Below, in pieces: positions 1 to 10,794 of a stretch of 46,697 nt of DNA; position 1 is the stretch's first letter; each line of letters begins with the position of its first letter. The position numbers and the translations under genes were made by a program. This DNA is from Priapulus caudatus. Taxonomy: Eukaryota; Priapulida; Priapulimorpha; Priapulimorphida; Priapulidae. Location: positions 1 to 46,697 of the forward strand of contig NW_014578329.1 of the NCBI RefSeq assembly GCF_000485595.1. Direction: 5' to 3'. The notes under the pieces were generated by a model, which was not told the origin of the DNA, searched no databases, and worked only from the letters and a program-made list of their open reading frames with translations.

Positions 1-30
<30 letters not shown>
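1..30. repeat. (TA)n microsatellite at the window edge
   Basis: Fifteen TA units, cut by the window start. Confidence 0.95.
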
Positions 31-32
<2 letters not shown>

Positions 33-284
33 TATCCGCGAGCATCACCGGCGCAGCAGTAAACCTTACTGGGGCCCATCTCAGTGATTTAGTGGAATTT
101 TTAAATTGGCAGAATCTTGCTCTCGAATGTATTGAGCCACGGTATAACAACGAGACTACCCTGAATACGCATCGGCATATGATCAGAGATTAAATCGACG
201 TTGTATTGCTATTTATGGTTTAATCCGCGTATGTATATATCCCGCGAAGCAACTGGGGTGGTCGCAACAAATGGCGCGTGCGTT

Positions 285-435
285 TTATTATAGTTATTAT
301 TATTTATTATTATTTATTATTATTATTTATTATTTATTATTTATTATTTATTATTTATTATTTATTATAATAATAATAATTATTATTATTATTTATTATT
401 ATTTATTATTTATTATTTATTATATTTATTTGTTG
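285..435. repeat. (TTATTA / TTTATTA)n A+T microsatellite
   Basis: About 150 bases of TTA, TTTA and ATAA words. The open frame across it (Ile/Tyr/Leu runs) is a composition artefact. Confidence 0.95.
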
Positions 436-633
436 ATGAAAGCATATGGCGTGTGCGGAAAATCGTTCAGCGTGATCCGGAAGGCGACTATAGCCTATTG
501 TACTGTACCTTGCGCCGTCTGACAATGCTAGGCAATGAAGCTTTAGAGTAATTTACTCTGGAGGCGGAGGGACCTACGTGATGACGTTCTCTTGTCGTTG
601 ACAATGTACTAGAATCGCGCCACCTGAAGATTA

Positions 634-656
634 ACATATATATATATATATATANA
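634..656. repeat. (TA)n with the only ambiguous base (N at 655)
   Basis: Dinucleotide tract with an unresolved base at 655, the one N I noticed in the window. Confidence 0.9.
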
Positions 657-946
657 TGTTCGTGTCCGCATGCGCACGCGCCACTTCGTTTCAAAATGAA
701 ATGCCAGTAGTGCTTATTTTGTGGAATAAAAGGACAAATACATGGTGTAAAGTTGTTGAAAGTGTTCAAAAAGATAGGTGAGATGTCCATGTAGATAAAT
801 AAGTGTTAAAAAGCCCGATAACTGCGTTTTGCGATCCATTTTTCATGGGGACAGGTGGTAACAGGTCGTAGTTGGTATTTACAGCCGACAATGTACTATA
901 GCCCTGCGGCAGTTAATCGAACGCGGGCTATAGTACTAGAGCTATG

Positions 947-970
947 CCTAACCCTAACCCTAACCCTAAC
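947..970. repeat. Short telomere-like tract (CCCTAA)4
   Basis: CCTAACCCTAACCCTAAC and one more unit. It is too short to be a chromosome end and is interstitial. Confidence 0.9.
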
Positions 971-1005
971 ACTTGTTTACTTGAGATAACGCAGAAAATT
1001 AAAAA

Positions 1006-1072
1006 CTGCCGGGCATTTAGGAAATTGAAGACTGTGCCCGGCAGCCGTCAGATATATGCCGGCTGCCGGGCA
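1006..1072. repeat. Three copies of CTGCCGGGCA, one inverted
   Basis: CTGCCGGGCA at 1006-1015 and 1063-1072, and the complement at 1035-1044, allowing alternative hairpins just upstream of the first recognised COPZ exon (1108). Confidence 0.7.
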
Positions 1073-1107
1073 TGATATAGCCACTCTGTAAAACTATTAT
1101 ATTTCAG

Positions 1108-4100
1108 GATATAACTCTATATACAGTAAAGGCAATATTGATACTGGATAATGACGGAAACCGGTTACTAGTGAAGGTAACTATAAAGTACATTTTCTGC
1201 AACTTAGTAATCTAATATAATGTGATTTAGTAAGTAGTTTGATGTACAAATCAGAGGAATCATGAATATCCATTATTGTGGCTTTAAACATTTGATGATA
1301 ATTTTTATTTGCTTGATATGTTTGATCTGTGTGACTTCTTCAATCTGGTATTTACTTTGTTGGTCCTTTTTCAGTACTATGGGGATACATTTCCAACAGC
1401 AAAAGAGCAAAACCGATTTGAAAAAGATCTTTTCAACAAAATGCACAAGTCCAATGGTAAGAAATACTAAGATGGAATTTTAAGTAGCATTCCTTGGAGT
1501 AGAGATAGTTCATATACATAATAATCCATTGGGCTTTGCCTGCGTGGGTTCAGATCCCATCCTCATCACCAGTGTAATATTCATGGAAACAACAGAGAGA
1601 AGTCAGAAGTAATGCTATACAAACATGGCTCCGTTTATTCGCCCCTGGACACCCATCAAGAGTCCATAATAAAGTCCATAAGCGTCCATAAGTCCAAGAG
1701 TCCATAAGAGTCTCTATTATGGACTCTTGACGATCGGCAGCCCGGATATCCGTGCGAAGCACGCAAACGTTGCTCAGCGGCAACACTAACACGACTTCGC
1801 TGCACCTTCAACATCACCTTACACGGTTTACTTATATAATGCAAGCACCAACTTCGCTCAGTTGAGCAGTTCTGGCCATTGCACTACGGGTTTCACTACC
1901 CAGGTAGCAGGACATTTCCTAGAAATGCTCCCTAATTTGAAGTTCGCTACTCGGCGCGCTTGGTTTCGTGTAAAAAACGCAGTTGAACTTTGTTGTTTGT
2001 TTGTTTTTAGCTCATCTGACATAGTCAGATGCAGCTTGTAGAATCGCATGATCGTCCGTGCGTCCGTGCGTCCGTCAACAGTTGGGCACAAATCTTAACC
2101 GCTCGACGTACGGTCACGATATTCGGGTCGTTGGGGGGTAATCCGAAAACGAGTTGGGATGTCGAAGCTGGGGGTCAAAAGCCTCCCTATACCTTAAGTT
2201 AAGGAGTGAATGTTCCCCCTTCTTTTACACCTCTTGACCTTTGAAAATGCAGAATTGCGGCACAAATCTAAACGGCTCGACCTAGGCTCGTGATAGTCGG
2301 TGTATAGCATCATGGTAGGAAAAGCCATCACTGTGCCGAAATTGGAGGTCACAGCAAAGGTCAATGGGCAGCAGGGCAGGATTTTAGACATTTTCTGAGT
2401 GACATGGTCTGACGAGCGATTGAAAAAACTTTTTGTTTCAGCGGCTGACCTATCGCCATTTTTAATGGCTTTATTGAAAGGTACCGATGAAATGTCCCCT
2501 TCTGCTGAACGATGCGAAGAGTAACGTGTCGGTATAACCTTTTGACGCCTGCAAGTAGAGAGGTAAAACATGGATTTGTTTGTACTGTTAATAAATAGAA
2601 CCATCCATTTTGTGAATCAGTTTTATTCAATGATGTACTTGATAAGCAGATATGACAAATGATGCGGACTCAATCTGAACAATAGGACAAGAGATTACGC
2701 GGGTGTATTATTGTCTATTCCCGCAAGTCTTGGGATGTCTCGTATTTAGAGAGAGGTGCCAAGACTGACTGATTAAGAGTTATCACATGAAACGAAAGCA
2801 TAAATCTTCAAGAGTGATGTCTTTACATACTTTATGGTGAATAACTCAATGATTGATACGAGCAGCTTGTGCCATAACGAAATTAACGTTAAGAATTAAC
2901 AAGTAAAGTTTATGATGCCACAAGTTAATACGTTAAATGAATGTCAGCAAATAGCAGGCGACTATTTTGTCATATTCATCCATCGCCCGCATGTCTGCCA
3001 GCAGGTTGTTTGCTTACTCGTGTCGGGGCGGTTCTGGTCGGTCTGGCAGGATCGTCCGAGCTTACTGTGTCGGCTGTGGGACTGGGGCCTTCGTGGTGAT
3101 GCCTCGAGGAGTACAGTTGCTGGTTGTCGATGGGTAGGACGCCGCCAGGCGATTGTCGAGGTATAGCGGTTGTTAATGGATTGTCTCGTCGGAAGTCGGT
3201 CGAGCGCTGATGGCATCCGGGGACCTGTGGCGCTGGTCATTGGGAGTGGGTGACCCGATGACGCTGGACCGACGTTGGTAGCGGTGTCCGGGGTACCGGT
3301 TGGTGTTGGTGATGACTCTGAGTGCGCGAGCCTCTCGCATGTTCACGAGTGGCTTCATGGAGGTTCGCATGGCTTTGACCTGCCATGCTAGATGGCATAA
3401 CTTGCTGATGTCATCAATGATAGCTGTACGGTTGCGCAGGTGGCGGTGTAACGGTGTTATACATCCGGCAGGAACTTCCTATTGCGGACTGAACTCCGTC
3501 GCTGACACCGTCGACTACGGACCACGTAACTGGTCCATCTTGGCGGACTCTACACCTGTCCAGTTTAGTCCATCTCATGGGCTAGGGCAGTTTGGTTCTG
3601 ATCGCTGACGTGGTTGGTGCCCACTACAGGGGGTGGAGTCGCTTGTGTGTTTCCATCCAACGCTCAGGCAGGACCTTCATATTCGGTTTTCTGCAATGCT
3701 TCCTCCTCTCGCCGCCAATGTCTCTGCTTCGTCCTATGTGCTATGTGCAGTAGACGACCCGCGGGAGGACAGGGATGTATATCCTTGATTAGATCTCCAA
3801 GAACGCACATGCAGGGGAAGGTTGGTGTCTTTGTCAGGCAATTTTCGGTACTTGCAGCATTGCACGTGACAGTTGGTCTGTGTCCAAGTTCACCGTAATG
3901 GTCCTGTGTGTCAGATTATAGTCGTTTGATCAGTTTTTTCACTCCGACTTCTGCATGAAAAAAACTTATACGTGCAGTTATGTAGTTAAACTAGTTAAGC
4001 ATAACGCAGTTCATGCTAATTATCTAGTTAACAAAGAGTGAACTGCCTTTCTGCTATTTAAGAGCCACCTCCCCCCCTACCCCCTCCCCCACCCTCCCCC

Positions 4101-7100
4101 CCCCCCCCCTCCGCGATAGTGGGCGTGTCCTAACAATGATGTGTACGCAACTGCGTGTCTGCATATCTGCGCCTAACAAATGTGGTACTACGCACGACTG
4201 AAATTTTACGTTTATAATCGTAGCAACAGACCTCAGATGAGCCCAGACGCTCTGCGGCTCTTGTTGTTGATCAGTGTACTACATATGGCGTGCGATAGAT
4301 GGCGCGCAACGAGGCTATATGCAATGCGTTCCGCTACCACTTATCCTACAGCTCGGGTGGCAGCTTAGACCGGCTCATGACTGGCTATATCCGGCCTAAC
4401 GTCTAGACTTGTACCCGGTGACAGTTGCACACGCTAGACTATCTTTTAGTGAAAATGTTTCTTTCTGTGACGCAGTACCTTGCCTTTGTCTCATCAAGTT
4501 CAAGTTCAAGTAATCTTTATTTATAGTCGGTATGTTTAGAACGAGAAAACATAAGCTCTGGTGTTGTTTACTCGACTACACAACAAATTGTGTTTACACA
4601 GATCTAACCCTAGCAAAGACCGTTTCTTGCAGCTAGTACTATAGTGGTAGTAGTAGTACTAGCTCTAGCACTATACTATATAGTATTAGTAATAGTAGTA
4701 GAACTAGTAGCTCTAGTACTATAGTAGTAACTAGTAGTAGTAGTACTGGTACTAGTACTAGTAGGTACTTATAGTCTAGTAACCTGACCAGGCTGTGTGA
4801 CTAACGTCAATATAGGGTATATTCTAACCCTAGCAATACCGTTTCTTGCAGCTAGTAGTCTAGTAGTAGTAACTAGTACTAGTACTAGTGAGTTGTGGCA
4901 GTAGTGCTAGTACTAATAGTACTACTACTACTACTACTAGTAATTATTGTAACATGTACTTGTAGTAATACTAATAGAAGTATTCGTAGATGTGCATACA
5001 ATTGTATCACCCTGAGTGATAGCTCCAAGAAACGGTATTGCTAGGGTTACATTACCCCTATACTAAACAACCCCTGCTTATATAGCAAGCAATTTACTCT
5101 AGCTAGTTCCTGATACTGACAATCACAATGTCAGTGGGAGATTGTAGTGGTAGGGGTGCATTAGTCCGAGCCGACGCAGACCCCAGTAATGGGGGTGATG
5201 ATAAACCCGCACCCTCAGATTAGCAAAGCGGAGTTATAACGTCTGCATTTGCGGACTAGGGGTGCATATGATATAAGGCAAGGTCATGCACATAGATGAT
5301 AGAGATGGCAGATAATGTATTAATTGTTTATATATACAAAAAGAAGCTCACGAAATGATTACATACTATATAGAATGCTAATGAAGCAAGCTGTATTGAA
5401 ATGCTGCACTTTCGCCTTACTGCTGTCATGGAAAATCGAAATCGAAAAACTCCTTTGTACACTCAGGATACCACTGCCACAATGCTAACACTATTTTTAA
5501 AGTGGGCGGAGCTCCGGGAAAATGCAGCGAATGGCGATTCTTAAACAACGTATGATTTGGAAGAGGTAACTGGGCGCACAATCCGCGTACTATTTCGTAT
5601 CACTTTTATCGAATTTTCTATTAATTAATCGTCCGATTTTTCTTATGCTTCGAACTTTTTATGTTTGGAACTTATAGTGAAAACGCCTAAGACCACACGT
5701 AAATGGAACCACGGCGAAATCAAAAGCTTCGCTCTCGCCCCCCCCTCCATCTGTACGACCCCCCATGTAAGTCGCGAGTTCCTCCCACGTGCCAAATGTC
5801 TGCCCTCTGTGTCCCCCGCTAAAATTGCCGACTGTTTGCTGGCAGCTATGGATCCGTGCGCCGGCCTATGGATTCGGCGCACGGATTCATAGCTGCCAGC
5901 GCTGCATACTGTCGTAGGACGTTGTCGCGGTCGCGTGCGCCTTGCCGCGGAACTGCGCGCAAGATCTGCGCTTAGCGCTTCGGATCAACACCTCCTTTCG
6001 GCAACGCTTCTCTAGTATCCCGTCTCATCTGGATACCCATACAACACTTCTCTCTTGACTTGGCATTAACTACAGGATTTGCCACTAGATGGCAGCAGCA
6101 CATTACATTAGGGTAATGCTATCCCCCGGGCGTGGAGGGAGGTTACCGCAACGTGGCAGCACTAGTGTTACTGTTAGGATAGCGTTAGGATTAGGGTTCG
6201 GGTCAGGGTTAGGGTTAGGGTTAGGATTAGGGTTAGGGTTAGGGATTGGGTTAGGGTTAGGGTTAGGGATTGGGTTAGGGTTAGGGTTAGGGTTAGGGTT
6301 TTTGCATCATGATATCTGTCCCCACACCATAGATTAATTTTTGTGGATTTTTGGACCTATATATATAGCGCTCCGAGATATATATATTTAGTGTTATGGT
6401 TAGCGTTGGAGGTATTGGAGTTAGCGTTACCGGATGAGTAATGATTTTGAAGTATACGTCAACTGTATCACGTGACCCTCCCTCCACGCCCGGGGGATAG
6501 CAACACCCATTACATTATATGAGTAAACTAGGTATGTACATGGTTATATAATCATATTGTATTTTGACCAGGATTTCACAATATACAGAATCTGTCTAAA
6601 TTGTGGAGTTTCTAATTGTACGTATATATGTTCATATTGTTGTTTGTTAGCACTTTATAAACATTCACTTCTTATTTTCAGCTGAAGTCATATTGCTGGA
6701 TGGACTTACTTGTCTGTATAGGGCAAGTGTGGATCTCAATTTTTGTGTCATTGGAAATGCGAGGGAAAATGAGGTAGGTGTACACATGTACCTGACGAGA
6801 TTTATTGGAGCTACACTCAACAAGTATATCACAGTGGGGCACAATCATATGAGGTATATAATATATATACATTGGGGCATTGTGGTCGTACCATCCCTCA
6901 CCACCAGAAAGTGAGTGGGTGAAAATGCAAAGAAATTATGAGGATTTCATACTTCAGTTTTGCTTATTATTTACCAAATTTAGTGCTCCCCTTTATTGAA
7001 ACAGTTTTCATGTTCCTTGTACACAGCTGCTATTGCTGAGTGTTCTAAACACGCTGTTTGAGTCAGTCAGTCAGATACTGAGGAAGGAGGTGGAGAAACG

Positions 7101-7651
7101 GACATTCCTCGAACACTACGATTCCATTCTCCTTGCCGTGGATGAGATCTGTGATGCAGGGTAAGTGATTCAGGCTCAGTGGTGTCTAACTGCCATGCTT
7201 CTGTCGTATATATTCCAAGAGATTGCACTGTATTGTCAATTACATGCTTATGTTGTGATGGTGCAGTTTCTCACGTTCCTGAATAATGCATGGATCAAGG
7301 TTAACAGAAATTGATGCATTATTATCTATCTCATGCAGGAACACTGTTATTGATTTTATACGCAGGGTGGTAATACAGTCGGATCCAGCTGAAGTTGTGT
7401 TGAGGGCTGGAGTGAGGGGAGATGAGCTTTCATTAGGAGAGCAGACAATGGCACAGGTAAATATTTCTGAATAATAGTGAAAGTCAATACTAGAAATAAT
7501 CTTCTATTTTTTTCTTAAATGCGAGTACTATAAATACTAGTAAGTTCAATGTTTTGTGTCGTAGCACATAGCCAGCCACTAAACTTAGTCCTCTCATTCA
7601 CAGGTTATTCAATCTGCGAGAGACCAGCTGAAGTGGTCACTGCTCAAGTAG
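1108..7651 (+). CDS. COPZ1: Coatomer subunit zeta (COPI coat), six of probably seven coding exons
   Basis: Zeta is a small subunit of the COPI coat, which forms vesicles for Golgi-to-ER and intra-Golgi transport; it has a longin-like fold and pairs with gamma-COP (family knowledge). Exons: 1108-1176, 1375-1456, 6682-6773, 7027-7160, 7366-7456, 7604-7651 (stop TAG 7649-7651). All are bounded by AG/GT and join in frame to 171 residues; human COPZ1 has about 177, so only a short N-terminal exon is missing. Diagnostic stretches: LYTVKAILILDNDG in the first exon, YYGDTFPTAKEQNRFEKD, LLDGLTCLYRASVDLNF, SQILRKEVEKR, LLAVDEICDAG and the C-terminus DQLKWSLLK, all close to human zeta. The second intron is unusually long at 5.2 kb and full of repeats. 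The start codon should lie upstream of 1108, possibly outside the window; no ATG there joins in the required phase (0) convincingly. Confidence 0.95.
1522..1571 (+). pseudogene. Retroposed 3' half of tRNA-Ser (GCU-like) with CCA
   Basis: The stretch reads as the 3' half of a serine tRNA. TAATCCATTG is the 3' side of the anticodon arm as in tRNA-Ser(GCU), then a long variable arm (GGGCTTTGCCTGC), a T arm (GTGGG / TTCAGAT / CCCAT) and the 3' acceptor strand CCTCATC followed by ACCA. The 5' half, including the A and B-left parts, is absent: no GATGAGG-like acceptor strand lies in the 90 bases upstream. Animal tRNA genes do not encode CCA, so a genomic CCA points to insertion of a mature tRNA fragment through reverse transcription. 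It sits in COPZ intron 2, 65 bases after the exon donor. Confidence 0.6.
2003..2300 (-). repeat. Interspersed repeat family H, copy 1 (COPZ intron 2)
   Basis: Read on the minus strand it ends with a (GGACGCAC)-like run, a hairpin CATCTGAC-TAT-GTCAGATG (2013-2033) and GAGCTAAAAAC (ends 2003). Further right two diverged copies of a segment with GGCACAAATCT and GCTCGAC occur at 2087-2130 and 2259-2300. The same terminal arrangement recurs at 26280-26483 and 33650-33845. Confidence 0.7.
2940..3900. other. GC-rich island in COPZ intron 2, unrecognised
   Basis: This block is clearly richer in G+C and CpG than its A+T-rich surroundings, with several medium open stretches on both strands, for example minus-strand residues rich in Pro, Arg, Thr and Gln between 2962 and 3240. 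Stops interrupt every frame and I recognise no domain. It may be a decayed transposon gag-like region or a decayed exon cluster; neither is shown. Confidence 0.35.
4064..4113. repeat. Poly-C / CCCCCT tract
   Basis: Fifty bases almost wholly C with T and A interruptions. The minus strand is G-rich with at least four G-runs of four or more, able to form a G-quadruplex. Confidence 0.85.
4640..4980. repeat. CTAGTA / GTAGTA simple-repeat field
   Basis: Tri- and hexanucleotide repeats of CTAGTA, GTAGTA and ACTAGT spread over roughly 340 bases, interrupted at 4785-4855 by a unique stretch and the element terminus. Both strands are able to fold on themselves because CTAG and ACTAGT are palindromes. 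Probably expanded inside the inverted-repeat element described at 4825-5049. Confidence 0.7.
4825..5049. mobile_element. Small inverted-repeat element, 225 bp, filled with CTAGTA repeats
   Basis: A perfect 24-bp inverted repeat bounds it: left begins TAACCCTAGCAATACCG (4825-4848), right 5026-5049. The interior is a run of CTAGTA/GTAGTA words. A third copy of the terminus lies at 4605-4629 (AACCCTAGCAAAGACCG), leading into another CTAGTA tract, so the whole 4605-5049 block may be two nested or tandem elements. A diverged end of the same family occurs at 44449-44495. No clear target duplication was seen. Confidence 0.7.
5840..5898. other. Strong hairpin, 24-bp stem, in COPZ intron 2
   Basis: TGGCAGCTATGGATCCGTGC and the next four bases (5840-5863) pair with 5875-5898 with one mismatch, leaving an 11-base loop (GCCTATGGATT). 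The sequence around is GC-rich and unique in the window. Not a tRNA and not a known riboregulator as far as I can tell. Confidence 0.85.
6111..6508. mobile_element. MITE, 398 bp, carrying telomere-like repeats, in COPZ intron 2
   Basis: The ends are inverted repeats: GCTATCCCCCGGGCGTGG after the left end and its complement before the right end, 27 bp in a row (6118-6144 region against 6475-6501). The flanks carry a direct repeat ATTACATTA at 6102-6110 and 6509-6517, consistent with a target-site duplication. The centre (about 6184-6300) is a run of TTAGGG units mixed with TTAGGA and ATTGGG. There is no coding capacity. The superfamily was not recognised. Confidence 0.8.
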
Positions 7652-10600
7652 TTGCGTCTCATGAAACCCTGGGTTGCATACATGGCCACCCAGTGTCACG
7701 GGAGCAAGAATGCTGAGATGCTGTTTGGTTTTTGATTGCATTAATCATGGTGAGAGTTGTTTATAATTTATACAAGTTTTACGTGGTAAATGTGTAATTA
7801 ATGACACGTATAACGAAGCAAACAAGGAAATTGTAATCTAGCAAAGAAATAAGATGGATGTGAGTGTTTAGATGTGATGGTAAATAGTATTATAAAAATT
7901 CATTCTAATTGGGGTGTTATTCTATATACTGTGTATATAAAGATTGAAGTCATACTGCCAAACTGGGCAAAAATTCACGTTTATAAACAACAGCTGGTGC
8001 CGTATGTAATTTAATGTTTATTTATTGTCTTCAATTGTTCAATCTGTACAACAAGTTTCTTATGCTACAATACACTGCTACCACCTACTACACAAGACCA
8101 GCTAAACTGCTCAACTTACACACGCACACAATAAACGGCTTTGCAAAATCTACAGACACATTTCTCACAATTTCCACTTATCATATTCAAAACAAGTCGC
8201 CACAGTTCGATGTCAAATACAAGTGAATTGGGCACACGGCTACAGAACGCTTCTAGCAGACTTGTCGTGGAAGAATCGTGGCGAGTGGTGGGAGGCTGTC
8301 TGTTGGTGTGTTTCTCACAATGCTGCTGCTGCGTCCACACACTGATACAGGCGTTCATATTAGCGCTGCACTGCTCAACCACTGAATGCAGCTGTAACTA
8401 CAGAAATAAAAGCTGCAGCTCACCATCGTAACCCTTGCCATTAATTGCTGACCTTCGCACCCAGCAGGCATACATACCTGCCGAGTGCTGGCAGCAATGA
8501 TAGGTCATGTAAATGCAAGTATAAAGCGATGACTTTGGTCGAGTCATGACGAATCCACTGTCGGGATTCCACATGGACGTTTTGTGTAATAATACACGCA
8601 GCAGTGCACATGCTACATCACATGATAAATCCACGAATGGAAAAACAAGTGCAAAACAATGTCATCTCGGCGACTAACACAAAATGGTCGTTGCCTGATA
8701 AGCTGCTCAGAAGCACTGTGATGCAACGGCTCGGCTAAGTTTGGTCCTCAAAATTTTAGAATCATGCACCACGTGCAAACAACATGAACAAGAATAGAGC
8801 TATATTCCACATCACAGCAGATTCATGCTTTTTTTCAACCGCATTTCCAAGAAGATGCTCTTGAAACATATCTGCACTCCACTAGGACATTTTCCAGAGG
8901 AATGTTAGTTAGCCACACGTGCACGTATATGTGTGCCAAGCTATTTTGCAGTGGGCATATGATGCAGGGAGAGGGGGCTCAGTTGATAAATGCTGTACTC
9001 CTGACACAACAGAACAGCCACTGATTATATCCTTTGTGCAAAAAAACAACAACAATAAATACAGCATATCGTCATATACAATATATGCAGCGGTGAGAGG
9101 CTACGAAGGGCTGGACATGGTATAGAGGCAGACCGCTGCACAAATAACTTAGAGAATAAATATATGATCAACACCACTATATAAAGTTAAACAGCTATAA
9201 GACAGCTCGCTTCTACTGCTCTGTTTCTCTATGCACCTTCACAACAACACGCTATCCACGTTCTCACCCTCTATGCAGGTTCATGATACAACTTGCTACC
9301 ACTGTTTCCATCTACTACCGTTCTTCACAAGATGGCTTACTATCCCTGTTCTCTTCCACAATCCCAGCATTCACGTAAACATGCCTGCACGTAGTTGGTG
9401 CTGCGACCTGCAAGCGCACGACAATGCACAGTCACTCTACTCAGACATGATCAGTTTTACAGCGGGGGTGGATGAGTCTAGTGATCTACGGCTGAGATTT
9501 TGCCCTAGAAAAATCCCCAAAACTGCAAACCCCAGAGGGAGCGAACGATAATTGGTGCCATCACGCGTGAGCGAAACGTTCTATACAGAGCCTTAGTAAC
9601 CAGGTAACTTTGGATAATCACAATACATGGTGCTGTTACACAACCAAAGGCACACCGACGATATCCAAGCCGCTGGAAATTTACATGTACGTACGGCTCT
9701 TCAACATTGCATTTTACCTTATTTTACCCACCAGCAAGCGAAATGCTGGTGCAACTAGTTAAGCAGATCTTGCAAAGTGATCAAACATGTCGTATTTTTA
9801 TAATCAACTGGCAAAAAGACTGGGAGGTGTGTATGTGATGAGGTGGGGGGGGGGCATATTAACTAACCTAAGTCAGTAAAATTGCTGACAAGAGAGAGGT
9901 CACAGTACCCACAACCTTGATTTATATCTCTGTGAAATCGCGAACCTATGCTTTAAAGTGGTTGATTCGCATTCATATAGCCAACGCCAACGCAGTAAGT
10001 CGGCCATCTATAATGCGACTATGCGAGCTGCTGCTTGTGGGGTGTGGTAACAAATGTTCACTGCTTGAAACGAAACGTCTGCCTATAATACATGTTGGTC
10101 GTCAATAGAACCACAGCACAACAACTCTGCAACTACGTGCCCTGTGTGACTGACAACATACAATGAAAGCACAACCATTTGCACAAATTAACATTGCAGT
10201 GCCACCTATATTGGGCCACATTGTAATCATGATGTGATTACGATAAATGGGGGGGGGGCAACATTAAGGTGGCAGTATCAGAAGGGTGTACTTTGAACTA
10301 CATGACTATAACATCAGTGTGTATTTAACACCATAACTCGGCATATAAGAACTGCCAATACACACCAGAACATGGAAAGACTGTACATACAAAAGAGCTT
10401 TAGGGCAGACAGTTTTGGCTCACACCAGCTGGCTATATCAATAATTCAATATATCACAAGGTTTTGGCAGAATATTATGTACAAGGACTGCATCAGTGAT
10501 AGAGTGGACAAACAAATGTCTCGTCGCCACTTCTCCGCCTCTTTCTTTTGCAACAACCATCGTTTATACTTTATATTCGAACAAGAAACGCTCACAGCAG

Positions 10601-10794
10601 AACCTTTCAACATCCACTTCAGATTAGGCTGCTACACCGACACAGTTATTAACCAATCACAGTGCAGCTCTGCGGCTAACAAGCAGAAACGCGTCTTCAT
10701 TGGTCCTCGTTTCCTCAGTAGGGGGAGCACACTGATCAATCACAGTGCAGCTTTGATTGCCGTCGCCACGTGGCGGCAGTGTTTGTGCAGCCGC
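7652..10794. other. Convergent intergenic region, probably two 3' UTRs
   Basis: No coding signal between the COPZ stop (7651) and the BAZ2 stop (10795). A forward AATAAA lies at 8130-8135, and a reverse AATAAATAAA (plus TTTATTTATT) at 8017-8026 is the first good reverse signal I noticed after the BAZ2 stop. If both are used, the BAZ2 3' UTR is about 2.8 kb and the transcript ends overlap by about 100 bases. A G10 run lies at 9845-9854 and a G9 run at 10249. Confidence 0.4.

Noticed and set aside
656..776. Open stretch ending in a good donor (GATAG then GTGAGA at 774) as COPZ first exon
   Set aside because: The next exon must be entered in phase 0. Joining here in the open frame gives a stop in the second codon of that exon, and the phase-0 frame ends in TAG.
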